Origin: Streptosporangium subroseum | Lineage (GTDB): Bacteria > Actinomycetota > Actinomycetes > Streptosporangiales > Streptosporangiaceae | Length of the DNA stretch: 64,000 nt | Direction: 5' to 3' | Assembly: GCF_900188345.1 (NCBI RefSeq) | Contig: NZ_FZOD01000021.1 | Coordinates: 62,001-126,000, forward strand | In this document: piece by piece, positions 8,801 to 16,930 of the stretch | Position numbering within the stretch: position 1 is the stretch's first letter | Layout of the letters: each line of letters starts with the position of its first letter | Notes under the pieces: generated by a model | Told to the model about the DNA's origin: nothing | What the model saw: only the letters and a program-made list of their open reading frames with translations | Databases searched by the model: none | Translations under genes and position numbers: made by a program

Positions 8801-9823
8801 ATGACGCGCAGGCTTGCTGAGGTAGCCAAGAAGGTTGGAATGAGCGAGGCGACGGTGAGTCGCGTGCTCAACGGCAAGCGTGGCGTCTCGGAGGCGACTC
8901 GGGAGGCCGTGCTGACGGCCCTCGACGTCCTCGGCTACGAGCGCCCGACCCGCCTCCGCGGTGACCGCGCCCGTCTGGTGGGCCTGGTCCTCCCCGAGCT
9001 GCAGAACCCGATCTTCCCCGCGTTCGCGGAGGTCGTCGGCGGCGCGCTCGCCCAGCAGGGTTTCACCTCGGTGCTGTGCACCCGGACCGTGGGCGGGGTC
9101 TCGGAGTCCGACTACGTCGATCTGCTGCTCTCCCAGCACGTCTCGGGAATGGTCTTCGCCGGCGGGATGTACGCCCAGGGGGACGCCTCCCACGAGCACT
9201 ACGAGCGGATTCTGGAGCGGCGCCTGCCCACCGTCCTGGTGAACGCCTCGGTCGGGCATCTCAGCTTCCCGCAGGTCTCCTGCGACGACGTCGCCGCGGC
9301 GGAGATGGCGGCCGGGCACCTGCGGGCCCTCGGGCACGAGCGCATCGGGATGGTGATGGGCCCCTCCGACCACATGCCCTCCCGCCGCAAGCTGGACACC
9401 TTCGCCGCCTACGCGCAGGCCCACGGCCTTGAGTTCGGCGAGGAGTCCGTCGAGCACGCCATGTTCTCGCTGGAGGGGGGACACGCCGCCGCGGCCCGGC
9501 TGGTACGGCGGGGCTTCACCGGCCTCATCTGCGCCAGCGACCTGCTCGCCCTGGGGGCGATCCGTGCCGCCAGGCGTGCCGGCCTGGCGGTGCCGCGCGA
9601 CATCTCCGTGATCGGGTACGACGACTCGGCCCTGATGAACTGCGTCGACCCGCCGCTGACCACGGTGCGCCAGCCGATCGACGCGATGGGCCGCGCGGCG
9701 GTGGACCTGCTCATCGCCCAGATCGACGCGGCCACCGTGCAGGGGGACGAACTGTTGTTCGAGCCCGAGCTGGTGGTACGCGCCTCCACCGCCCCGGCGA
9801 CCCGCAAGCCCGTCGCGGCCTGA
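8801..9823 (+). CDS. LacI family transcriptional regulator
   Basis: This 340-residue regulator has an N-terminal LacI helix-turn-helix (RLAEVAKKVGMSEATVSRVLNGKRGVSEATRE, residues 4-34) with a hinge helix, then a periplasmic-binding-like sensor domain from about residue 60 (VGLVLPELQNPIFP) to HLRALGHERIGMVMG and the terminal VIGYDDSALMNCVDPPLTTVRQP. The frame is open upstream to 8741, but ATG 8801 matches the family start. It sits about 860 bp upstream of an alpha-glucoside ABC operon on the same strand, the usual place for the maltose-type repressor in streptomycetes, so it probably represses that operon. Confidence 0.92.
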   Translation: MTRRLAEVAKKVGMSEATVSRVLNGKRGVSEATREAVLTALDVLGYERPTRLRGDRARLVGLVLPELQNPIFPAFAEVVGGALAQQGFTSVLCTRTVGGVSESDYVDLLLSQHVSGMVFAGGMYAQGDASHEHYERILERRLPTVLVNASVGHLSFPQVSCDDVAAAEMAAGHLRALGHERIGMVMGPSDHMPSRRKLDTFAAYAQAHGLEFGEESVEHAMFSLEGGHAAAARLVRRGFTGLICASDLLALGAIRAARRAGLAVPRDISVIGYDDSALMNCVDPPLTTVRQPIDAMGRAAVDLLIAQIDAATVQGDELLFEPELVVRASTAPATRKPVAA

Positions 9824-10682
9824 CGGTCTCGGTCCGCGGGACCACCTCGGTCCGGCGCCTCGACCCGAGGTCTCGGTCCGGGCGCCGTCCCGACCCGCCG
9901 GTCCGTCGTCGTCCGTCCTGCCCGGGCCCGGCCGTCGTGGCCCGGGGCCCGTCGCGGGCCGTTCCTGCCCGGTCGCTCGGCCGTCCCGGCCCGCGGGCCC
10001 GTCGCAGACCGTTCCTGCCGGGCTGCTCCGCCCGGTGATCATCTCGGACCGCGGAGCCGCTCGGTGATCGTCCCGGGCCGCGGAGCAGACCGGTGATCGC
10101 CCCGGGTGCCGGTCTCGGCCCGCGACCCTCGGCCGGCGGCTGTCCGGGGTCGGGTGATCGGCCGATGATCGTCGTAATGCGCCGGTCCCGGCCGGCCGGA
10201 GTCGTGTGATCATCCCGCTTCGGAGGTCTCGGTCCGTGACGATCCCGGGTCGCGGACCCGTTCCGGTCTGACCGTTCCGGCCCCGCGCCGGCCCGGGACC
10301 GCATGTCCGCCGTGGCCCGTCACCGGTCGAGCGCTGCCCGGCGGTTGCAAACATGCCGCAGCCTGATCGTCTCAGGCCCGCCCCGCCGCCCGCCCGCGGT
10401 GCCCGGTCGAGGCCGTTGGCGGGCGTCTCCGGCGAAGTTCGCCGCTCAAGATCCTCACAAGAAATTGACATCAACGGACATCTTCGTGCAAACGATCAAT
10501 TATCTCCTGTGTTGTATGGCCGTTTCTGCAGGTCAGCCCATATATCTCCCGGCTATCCGGACATTACGGGCCGATAGCCAACCGCTCACTGTCACTTTTT
10601 TGCATCACTGATGACGAAGTCTTGCTACTCCCTGCACGCCTCTATATGTTTCTCGCAACCGACCCGCCAAGGAGTCTCCTCG
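9824..10682. repeat. 859-bp GC-rich intergenic region of degenerate short repeats
   Basis: No supported gene. From about 9825 to 10300 the DNA is built from decayed repeats. CGGTGATC recurs exactly every 29 bp at 10033, 10062 and 10091, the first two units matching over most of their length. A 25-bp unit containing CCGTTCCTGCC recurs 50 bp apart at 9946 and 9996. GGTCTCGGTCCG occurs at 9825, 9869 and 10225. A long antisense ORF here is low-complexity Arg/Gly/Pro and is not credible. From 10450 the sequence becomes A/T-richer with TTGACA at 10465-10470 and TGCAAACGATCA nearby, a plausible promoter and LacI-type site for the operon. Confidence 0.6.
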
Positions 10683-12089
10683 ATGAAATCCCGCAAGCTC
10701 TCGATGCTGCTAGCCGCAGCGATCGCACTCACCGCCGCAGGGTGCGGCTCCAGCGACTCCAGCGGCTCCAGCGGCGCCGGAAACGCTCCCACCGCCTCTT
10801 CGTCTTCGAGTGGCGCCGCGGCCGGCGCAGAGGCGCCGGTGTCGATCACGGTCAACTGCATGCCGCCGAAGACGAACGCAGCGCAGCGCAAGACCTTCGA
10901 AGAGGACATCGCGGCTTTCCAGAAGCAGTACCCCTACATCACCATTTCCAAGGCCACCGACGCCTTCCCCTGCTACGAGCCGCGCACCTTCGAGGCCAAA
11001 CTCGCAGGTGGCGAGCTTGAGACGGTCTTCTACGTCAACTTCCCGAACGTGGGCCGTCTCATGGCGGACGGCCAGGCCGCCGACATCACGCCCTACACCA
11101 GCGAGCTGAAGACGTTCGCCGACTACAACAGCTCCTTGGACCTCTTCAAGAAGGACGGCAAGGTCTACGGCCTGCCGACCGACGGCTACGGCATGGGCCT
11201 GGTCTACAACAAGGAGGTCTTCACCAAGGCCGGGCTCGACCCGAACACCCCGCCCAAGACGTGGGCCGAGGTGCAGGCCGCGGCGAAGAAGATCGCCGGG
11301 CTCGGCGCCGGTTACGTCGGCTTCGGCGAGTACAGCGGCAACAACGTGGGCGGCTGGCACTTCAGCGCCTCCATCTACGGTCGCGGTGGCTCGGTCATCA
11401 CGGACGACGGCACGAAGGCCGCCTTCAACACCCCCGAAGGCAAGGCCGTGCTGGAGAACCTTAAGCAGATGCGGTGGGCCGACAACAGCATGGGCTCCCG
11501 CCTCTACATCGACTGGCCCGCCCTGATGAAGGCCATGGGCGCCGGCAAGATGGGCATGATGCTGGGCGCGCCCGACGTGCTCATCTCGCTGCGCAACGAC
11601 TTCGGCGGCAAGTTCGAGAACTACGCCATCACCGCGCAGCCCGAGGCCAAGGCACTGTTCAACGGCGGTGCCGGCTACATGATCAACCCGAAGTCCACCC
11701 CGGAGCAGATCAAGGCCGGCCTCAAGTGGATCGAGTTCGAGTTCCTCACCCCCGGCAAGGGCCAGCTCGACTACGTGCGGGCCAAGAACGCTGACCTGAC
11801 CGTCGGCCAGCCCTACCCCGACCTGTACGGCGCGGACACCCCGTCCGGCCAGGCCGTCGTCGAACTGCGTAAGGCCAACGCCAACATCGACGCCGCTCAG
11901 TTCGCCGGATGGGTGGAGGGCTCCAAGGGCATCCCGTCCAAGGCGGAGCCGGGTCCGTACGCCCAGGAGATCTACAAGATTCTCGACACCCCGATGTCGG
12001 CCGTGCTGACCCGCCAGGACGCCAACATCGATCAGCTCCTCGCTGACGCCGAGACGAAGGTCAACTCTCTGCTGGCCTCGAAGGGCTGA
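10683..12089 (+). CDS. sugar ABC transporter substrate-binding lipoprotein (maltose/alpha-glucoside type)
   Basis: This 468-residue family-1 solute-binding protein has a signal peptide ending in the lipobox LTAAGC (Cys21), a Ser/Gly/Ala linker, and the two-lobe fold with FAAYNS-like and YGLPTDGYGMGLVYNKEVF segments typical of oligosaccharide binders. AAGGAG at 10669-10674 sets ATG 10683, although the frame is open to 10611. It is followed by two permeases and an alpha-glucosidase, so it probably captures maltose, trehalose or related alpha-glucosides at the outer membrane face. No ATPase is encoded here; a shared MsiK-type ATPase elsewhere is the usual actinobacterial solution. Confidence 0.92.
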   Translation: MKSRKLSMLLAAAIALTAAGCGSSDSSGSSGAGNAPTASSSSSGAAAGAEAPVSITVNCMPPKTNAAQRKTFEEDIAAFQKQYPYITISKATDAFPCYEPRTFEAKLAGGELETVFYVNFPNVGRLMADGQAADITPYTSELKTFADYNSSLDLFKKDGKVYGLPTDGYGMGLVYNKEVFTKAGLDPNTPPKTWAEVQAAAKKIAGLGAGYVGFGEYSGNNVGGWHFSASIYGRGGSVITDDGTKAAFNTPEGKAVLENLKQMRWADNSMGSRLYIDWPALMKAMGAGKMGMMLGAPDVLISLRNDFGGKFENYAITAQPEAKALFNGGAGYMINPKSTPEQIKAGLKWIEFEFLTPGKGQLDYVRAKNADLTVGQPYPDLYGADTPSGQAVVELRKANANIDAAQFAGWVEGSKGIPSKAEPGPYAQEIYKILDTPMSAVLTRQDANIDQLLADAETKVNSLLASKG

Positions 12090-12101
12090 CCGTTCGATAA
12101 T

Positions 12102-12140
12102 CCGGGGCGCCGGCCGTCACCCGCACGGCCGGCGCCCCGG
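12102..12140 (+). terminator. intercistronic hairpin between binding protein and permease
   Basis: A perfect 16-bp stem with a 7-nt loop lies 12 bp after the binding-protein stop and 27 bp before the first permease. It has no T tract, so it probably stabilises the 5' cistron or partly attenuates transcription, making binding protein in excess over membrane subunits. Confidence 0.65.
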
Positions 12141-12167
12141 CAATCATGCCGAGATCGGAAACACACG

Positions 12168-13091
12168 ATGACCACAGCGAGTACCCCGGTAGCGGGCCGC
12201 AAGCAGCGGCAGCCCACGAAACTGCGGCGCTCTGTCAAACGCAACCTGACCGCCTACGGCTTCCTGTGCGGCGCGCTGATCTGCTTCGCGTTCTTCTCCT
12301 GGTACCCGATGGTCTGGGAGGTTATCCTCAGCTTCCAGCAGACCAACTTCGTGGACCCGGCCGTGTGGGTGGGGTTCGAGAACTTCCGCACGGTCTTCAA
12401 CGACCCGGTCTTCGCGCCCGCCTGGATCAACACCGCGATGTTCACCCTGCTGGCCCTGCTCTGCGGCTACGCGATCCCCTTTGTCATCGCGATCGTCCTC
12501 AACGAGCTGCGGCATGCGCGCGCCTACCTGCGCTTCATCGTCTACCTGCCGGTCATGCTGCCACCCGCGGTGGGCGTCCTGCTGTTCCAGTGGTTCTACG
12601 ACCCCGACTACGGACTGTTCAACCAGATCCTCGGCATCTTCAGCCTGCCGGGCCTGCAGTGGCTCAACTCCACCAGCACCGCACTGATCTCGTTGGTCAT
12701 CGTCTCCACCTGGTCGAACCTGGGCAGCGGCACGCTGATCTACCTCGCCGCCCTGCAGACCATCCCGAGCGAGCTGTACGAGGCCGCCGAGCTCGACGGC
12801 GCCGGTCTCTTCAAGCGGATCAGGCACGTCACGATCCCGCAGACCAAGCTGATCCTGCTGGTGATGCTGATGCTGCAGATCGTGGCGACCATGCAGGTCT
12901 TCATCGAGCCCTACCTGCTCACCGGAGGCGGCCCAGAGGACGCCACGGTCAGCGTCGTCTACCTCATGTACCAGTACGCCTTCAACTTCGGCAACCTCAA
13001 CGCCGGCAACGCGCTCGGCCTGATGCTCATGATCGTTCTTATGGTGTTCTCCGCCATCTACCTGCGCCTCTCGCGCGACAACACGGTGTGA
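12168..13091 (+). CDS. sugar ABC transporter permease (MalF type)
   Basis: This 307-residue protein has about six membrane segments and the EAA loop EAAELDGAGLFKRIRHVTIP from residue 205, which docks the ATPase. The N-terminus is basic and short, as in actinobacterial MalF homologues without the extra periplasmic domain. It forms the transport channel with the next gene, ten bases downstream. The operon context suggests alpha-glucoside import. Confidence 0.92.
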   Translation: MTTASTPVAGRKQRQPTKLRRSVKRNLTAYGFLCGALICFAFFSWYPMVWEVILSFQQTNFVDPAVWVGFENFRTVFNDPVFAPAWINTAMFTLLALLCGYAIPFVIAIVLNELRHARAYLRFIVYLPVMLPPAVGVLLFQWFYDPDYGLFNQILGIFSLPGLQWLNSTSTALISLVIVSTWSNLGSGTLIYLAALQTIPSELYEAAELDGAGLFKRIRHVTIPQTKLILLVMLMLQIVATMQVFIEPYLLTGGGPEDATVSVVYLMYQYAFNFGNLNAGNALGLMLMIVLMVFSAIYLRLSRDNTV

Positions 13092-13101
13092 GGGGATAAA
13101 C

Positions 13102-14085
13102 GTGTCCAACATCACCATCACTCCGGGACGCTCCGCCGGCACGCCGCCCACGCCCGCCGGGAAGCACCAGCGCGGGCGCACGCCCCGGCGTCCCCGGAAG
13201 CCGATGACCTCGCAGTTCCGCACCGCGGTCTCGCCGCACCAGCTCAACACCACCCGCGGCCGGATCATCTACTGGATCGTGCTGGTGGTCGTGGTGGTGA
13301 GCTTCACCGCCGCGTTCGTCTTCCCGCTCTACTGGATGATCACCGGCGCGATGAAGTCCTCCGAGGAACTCAACGCGATCCCGCCGACCTTCCTGCCGGA
13401 GCATCTGTCCTTCGACGGCTACCTGGAGGCGTGGGACCTGCTCGGTCTGGGCACGCTGCTCGGCAACACCGTCCTGTACGCGGGCGGCGCCTGGCTGCTG
13501 ACGCTCGCCATCGACGTCACGGCGGCCTACGCCCTGTCGAAGCTCCGCCCGGTGCTCGGCAAGGTCGTCCTGGCCCTGATGCTGGCGACGCTGATGATCC
13601 CGCCCATGGTCATCATGCTCCCGGCGTACCTCACGGTGAAGGACCTGCCGATCTTCGGCTGGAACCTGCTCAACACCCCGTGGGCGATCTGGCTGCCGGC
13701 CGCGGCCAACGGCTTCAACATCTTCCTGCTCAAGCGCTTCTTCGACTCGATTCCCAAGGAACTGCTCGAAGCCGCCGAGATCGACGGCGCGTCGCCGGTG
13801 CGCATCCTGTGGTCGGTGGTGATGCCGATCTCCCGCCCCATCCTCGGCGTGGTCTCCATCCTCACCGTCGTGAACGTCTGGCGGGACTTCGTCTGGCCGC
13901 TGCTCGTCCTGCCGGACAGCGAAAAGATGTCCATCAGCATCGGCATCGCCTCGCTCTCCTCGCAGATGCCGCAGAACGTGCTCATCGCATCGCTGGTGAT
14001 CGCGAGTATCCCGACCATTGTGGTCTTTTTCATATTCCAGCGCAGCATCATGGCCGGCCTCACGGCCGGCAGCCTCAAGGGCTGA
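13102..14085 (+). CDS. sugar ABC transporter permease (MalG type)
   Basis: This 327-residue membrane protein has a basic cytoplasmic N-terminus of about 55 residues, six predicted helices and the EAA loop EAAEIDGASPVRILWSVVMP from residue 223. GTG 13102 follows AGGGGAT at a good distance. It pairs with the MalF-type permease and ends 39 bp before the alpha-glucosidase gene, consistent with a single operon. Confidence 0.92.
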   Translation: MSNITITPGRSAGTPPTPAGKHQRGRTPRRPRKPMTSQFRTAVSPHQLNTTRGRIIYWIVLVVVVVSFTAAFVFPLYWMITGAMKSSEELNAIPPTFLPEHLSFDGYLEAWDLLGLGTLLGNTVLYAGGAWLLTLAIDVTAAYALSKLRPVLGKVVLALMLATLMIPPMVIMLPAYLTVKDLPIFGWNLLNTPWAIWLPAAANGFNIFLLKRFFDSIPKELLEAAEIDGASPVRILWSVVMPISRPILGVVSILTVVNVWRDFVWPLLVLPDSEKMSISIGIASLSSQMPQNVLIASLVIASIPTIVVFFIFQRSIMAGLTAGSLKG

Positions 14086-14124
14086 CTTCGTCACCCACAC
14101 TCAACCGCGAGGAGTTGTTCCAGC

Positions 14125-15663
14125 ATGTCGGAAACGTGGTGGCGGGGAGCCGCGATCTACCAGGTCTATCTGCGGAGTTTCGCCGATGGCAATGGTGATG
14201 GGATCGGGGACCTTGCCGGCCTGCGTAGTCGTCTGCCCTATCTGTCAGACCTGGGGATCGGCGCGATCTGGCTTAACCCGTGGTACCCGTCACCGATGGC
14301 CGACGGCGGCTATGACGTGGCCGACTACCGGGACATCGAGCCGTCGTTCGGGACCCTGGCCGAGGCGGAGCAGTTCATCGAGGAGGCACACGCGCTGGGT
14401 ATCCGCGTCATCATCGATGTGGTGCCCAACCACAGTTCCGACCAGAGCGCCTGGTTCCAGGAGGCCCTGGCCGCCGGACCGGGGTCGGCGGCCAGAGAGC
14501 GGTTCTGGTTCAAGGACGAGCCGAACGACTGGAAGTCCATCTTCGGCGGCCCGGCCTGGACGCAGGTCCCCGACGGGCAGTGGTACCTGCACCTGTTCGC
14601 TCCCGAGCAGCCCGACTTCAACTGGACCAACCCGGAGGTGCACCAGGAGTTCCACGACGTGCTGCGGTTCTGGTTCGACCGCGGTGTCGACGGCATCCGC
14701 ATCGACTCGGCCGCCGTGCTGGTCAAGGACTTCGACGGTGGCGACCCCGAGGGCTACACCGACCTGGCCGAGGTGCACGACGTCTACCGGAGCTGGCGCC
14801 GCCTGTCCGACGAGTACGACGAGCGGCTCCTGATCGGCGAGGTCTGGTTCCCCGACCAGGAGCGTTTCGCCCGCTACCTGCGTCCCGACGAGCTGCACAC
14901 CGCGTTCAACTTCGACTTCCTGGGCAGCCCGTGGGACCCGGCGGCGCTGCGCGCGTCGATCGAGCAGACCATCGCCACGCACGTGCCACTCGGCGCTCCG
15001 GCGACCTGGGTGCTGTCCAACCACGACGTCGTCCGTCCGGTCACCCGGTACGGCAGGGCCAACACCTCCTGGGACAACGGCAACCGCAGGGACGGCGTGC
15101 CGTCCGACCTCGAACTCGGCTACCGCCGCGCCAGGGCGGCGGCGCTGCTCGCCATGGCGCTGCCCGGAAGCGTCTACGTCTACCAGGGGGAGGAGCTCGG
15201 CCTGCCCGAGGTCGAGGACATCCCCGACGAGCTCCGCGAGGACCCGATGTGGCACCGTTCGGGTCACGCCGTCGTCGGCCGGGACGGCTGCCGCGTGCCG
15301 CTGCCCTGGTCGGGGGATGAGACGCCGTTCGGGTTCGGGACGGGAAATCCGTGGCTGCCGCAGCCGGAGGCGTGGAAGAAGGTCACGGTCGAGGCCCAGC
15401 AGGCGGATCTGGGTTCGATGCTCAACCTCTACCGCACCGCCCTGCACCTGCGCCGCGAGTGGCTTGTGGGCGGAGGCATCACCTGGCTGGACCTCGGTCC
15501 CGAGGTGCTCGCCTTCACCCGCGAGTCGGGCCTGACCTGCGTCGTCAACCTGGCCGCCGATCCCGTGAGGCTGCCGCCCCACGAGTCCGTCCTGCTGGCC
15601 AGCGGCTCCATCGAGGGCGACGAGCTTCCCTCCGACACCGCCGTGTGGCTGCGTACGACCTGA
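14125..15663 (+). CDS. aglA: GH13 alpha-glucosidase
   Basis: This 512-residue cytoplasmic GH13 enzyme starts WWRGAAIYQVYLRSFADGNGDGIGD, the hallmark of alpha-glucosidase and oligo-1,6-glucosidase. The catalytic triad is visible: nucleophile Asp194 in DGIRIDSAA, acid/base Glu239 in LLIGEVW and Asp301 in LSNHDV. It has no signal peptide, so it hydrolyses alpha-glucosides after import by the upstream transporter. GGAG lies before ATG 14125. Specificity (maltose, isomaltose or trehalose) cannot be settled by eye; trehalose-6-phosphate hydrolase is less likely without a PTS. Confidence 0.92.
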   Translation: MSETWWRGAAIYQVYLRSFADGNGDGIGDLAGLRSRLPYLSDLGIGAIWLNPWYPSPMADGGYDVADYRDIEPSFGTLAEAEQFIEEAHALGIRVIIDVVPNHSSDQSAWFQEALAAGPGSAARERFWFKDEPNDWKSIFGGPAWTQVPDGQWYLHLFAPEQPDFNWTNPEVHQEFHDVLRFWFDRGVDGIRIDSAAVLVKDFDGGDPEGYTDLAEVHDVYRSWRRLSDEYDERLLIGEVWFPDQERFARYLRPDELHTAFNFDFLGSPWDPAALRASIEQTIATHVPLGAPATWVLSNHDVVRPVTRYGRANTSWDNGNRRDGVPSDLELGYRRARAAALLAMALPGSVYVYQGEELGLPEVEDIPDELREDPMWHRSGHAVVGRDGCRVPLPWSGDETPFGFGTGNPWLPQPEAWKKVTVEAQQADLGSMLNLYRTALHLRREWLVGGGITWLDLGPEVLAFTRESGLTCVVNLAADPVRLPPHESVLLASGSIEGDELPSDTAVWLRTT

Positions 15664-15684
15664 TCACCTCGCCACCTCGCAGAA

Positions 15685-15717
15685 GACGGGTCGCCCTCCC
15701 GTAGGAGGGGGCCCGTC
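15685..15717 (+). terminator. hairpin after the alpha-glucosidase operon
   Basis: Arms GACGGG/CCCGTC with an inner CCCTCC/GGAGGG stem lie 21 bp after the alpha-glucosidase stop. It is the first of two consecutive hairpins that end the operon. Confidence 0.6.
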
Positions 15718-15735
15718 ACGGTTGCCCCACTTCGG

Positions 15736-15783
15736 CGGCCGCTCCCGGCCTGTGTGCCCCCCGGCACAGGCCGGGAGCGGCCG
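15736..15783 (+). terminator. strong intrinsic terminator
   Basis: A perfect 19-bp stem with a 10-nt C-rich loop is followed by GTTTTCGTTT. It is the best canonical terminator in the window. It ends the mal-type operon and separates it from the TauE-like gene. Confidence 0.85.
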
Positions 15784-15819
15784 GTTTTCGTTTCTCCGCT
15801 ACGCTCTGCCGGGCGATTT

Positions 15820-16605
15820 ATGACTCGGGGGCTTTTGGTGGGTATAGCGGATATTGTCCTGCTGCTTGTTGCCGCGACCGGCGCGGGGTGGGTCGACGCG
15901 GTGGTCGGCGGGGGAGGGCTGCTGCAGCTTCCCGCGCTCCTGGTGGCCGGGGTTCCGCCGGTCAATGCGCTGGCCACCAACAAGTTCGCCGCCATCTTCG
16001 GCACGGCGTCGGCCGCCGTCACCTATGCCAGGACCACGAAGATCGACAGGCGGGTCGCGGTGCCCGCGGGGCTGGGCGCGGTGGCGTTCGCCGGCGTCGG
16101 CGCGGCATCGGCGTCGGCCATCTCCCAGGACGCGCTGGCCCCGCTGGTCATGGTCGTTCTGATCGGCGTGGCGCTGTTCGTCACCCTGCGTCCGGCATTC
16201 GGCACCCACCTCCGTCTCCACCTGCGCACCCCTGCCCGCACCCTGTCCGCGATCGCGGTCACCGGCGTGGGGATCGCCTTCTACGACGGCATCCTGGGCC
16301 CCGGCACGGGCACCTTCCTGATCATCGCCTTCACGACGATCCTCGGCATGGACTTCGTGGGCGGCTCGGCCCACTCCAAGATCGTCAACTCGTGCACGAA
16401 CCTGGGCGCCCTGCTGGTCTTCGCCTACCAGGGGCACGTGCTGTGGCTGCTCGGCCTGACCATGGCCGTGTGCAACATCGCCGGAGCTCAGCTCGGCGCC
16501 CGGATGGCCCTGCGCCGGGGCGCCAAGTTCGTGCGGATCATCCTGCTCTGCGTGGTGACCGCGATGGTGGTCAAGCTCGGTTACGGACAGTTCTTCGGCT
16601 CTTGA
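15820..16605 (+). CDS. TauE/SafE family membrane transporter
   Basis: This protein of about 261 residues and eight hydrophobic segments belongs to the TauE/SafE (sulfite exporter-like) family. Near the start GWVDAVVGGGGLLQLPALL and NALATNKFAAIFGT are diagnostic, and the second repeat has YDGILGPGTGTFLI and NSCTNLGALL. Members export sulfite, sulfoacetate or other organic anions; the substrate here is unknown. ATG 15820 has a weak ribosome site, whereas GTG 15838 lies 6 bp after GGGGG and may be the true start. The frame also runs back to 15754, but that overlaps the terminator. Confidence 0.88.
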   Translation: MTRGLLVGIADIVLLLVAATGAGWVDAVVGGGGLLQLPALLVAGVPPVNALATNKFAAIFGTASAAVTYARTTKIDRRVAVPAGLGAVAFAGVGAASASAISQDALAPLVMVVLIGVALFVTLRPAFGTHLRLHLRTPARTLSAIAVTGVGIAFYDGILGPGTGTFLIIAFTTILGMDFVGGSAHSKIVNSCTNLGALLVFAYQGHVLWLLGLTMAVCNIAGAQLGARMALRRGAKFVRIILLCVVTAMVVKLGYGQFFGS

Positions 16606-16650
16606 CATCCGCCCCGTCCTGAAGGACGGAGATTCCCGTCTGCCGCGTGC
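16602..16650. mobile_element. IS200/IS605-like end sequence (remnant)
   Basis: TTGACATCC, then a 7-bp hairpin CCGTCCT/AGGACGG (16614-16629), then GATTCCCG. This closely follows the subterminal hairpin pattern (GACATCC...CCGCC...GGCGG...GATTCC) found at the 3' end of IS200/IS605-type tnpB elements. It overlaps the TauE stop codon. No tnpA or tnpB frame is left in the next 300 bp, so it is a solo end or a non-autonomous relic. Confidence 0.5.
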
Positions 16651-16930
16651 GCGGCTCCGGGTGGGTTACCGCGTAGCCGATCGCGGGGCGGAGCGCGGTC
16701 CAGGTGGTCGTGCCGCGCGGAATGACGCCCGCCTGAGGATCCGGCGGACTCCGACCGGTTTCGATCGGCGGGGTGAGCCCATGAGGGCGGGCGGAGATCG
16801 CGCTCACCGGTCCATTGACAGAAGGATCTACTAGAGGAAAGCTCTGTAACGTCTGCGCGTCATGGTGACGTCTGGGACATTTCCCCCACTTGCATGCGGG
16901 CCTCGTCGAAGTTCTTCGGAGGTACTTCCT
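16651..16930. other. non-coding stretch between IS-like end and hydrolase gene
   Basis: No supported ORF. It contains TTGACA at 16815-16820 without a clear -10 box and ends with the GGAGG site (16918-16922) of the next gene. The sequence between 16650 and 16860 could be part of the same decayed element. Confidence 0.35.

Noticed and set aside
10033..10119. 29-bp spaced repeats as a CRISPR array
   Set aside because: The units are directly adjacent, diverge quickly and have no spacers or nearby cas genes.
8732..10474. 580-codon minus-strand ORF antisense to lacI and the repeat island
   Set aside because: The N-terminal part is Arg/Gly/Pro low complexity from repeats and the rest is an exact shadow of the LacI gene; no family similarity or ribosome site.
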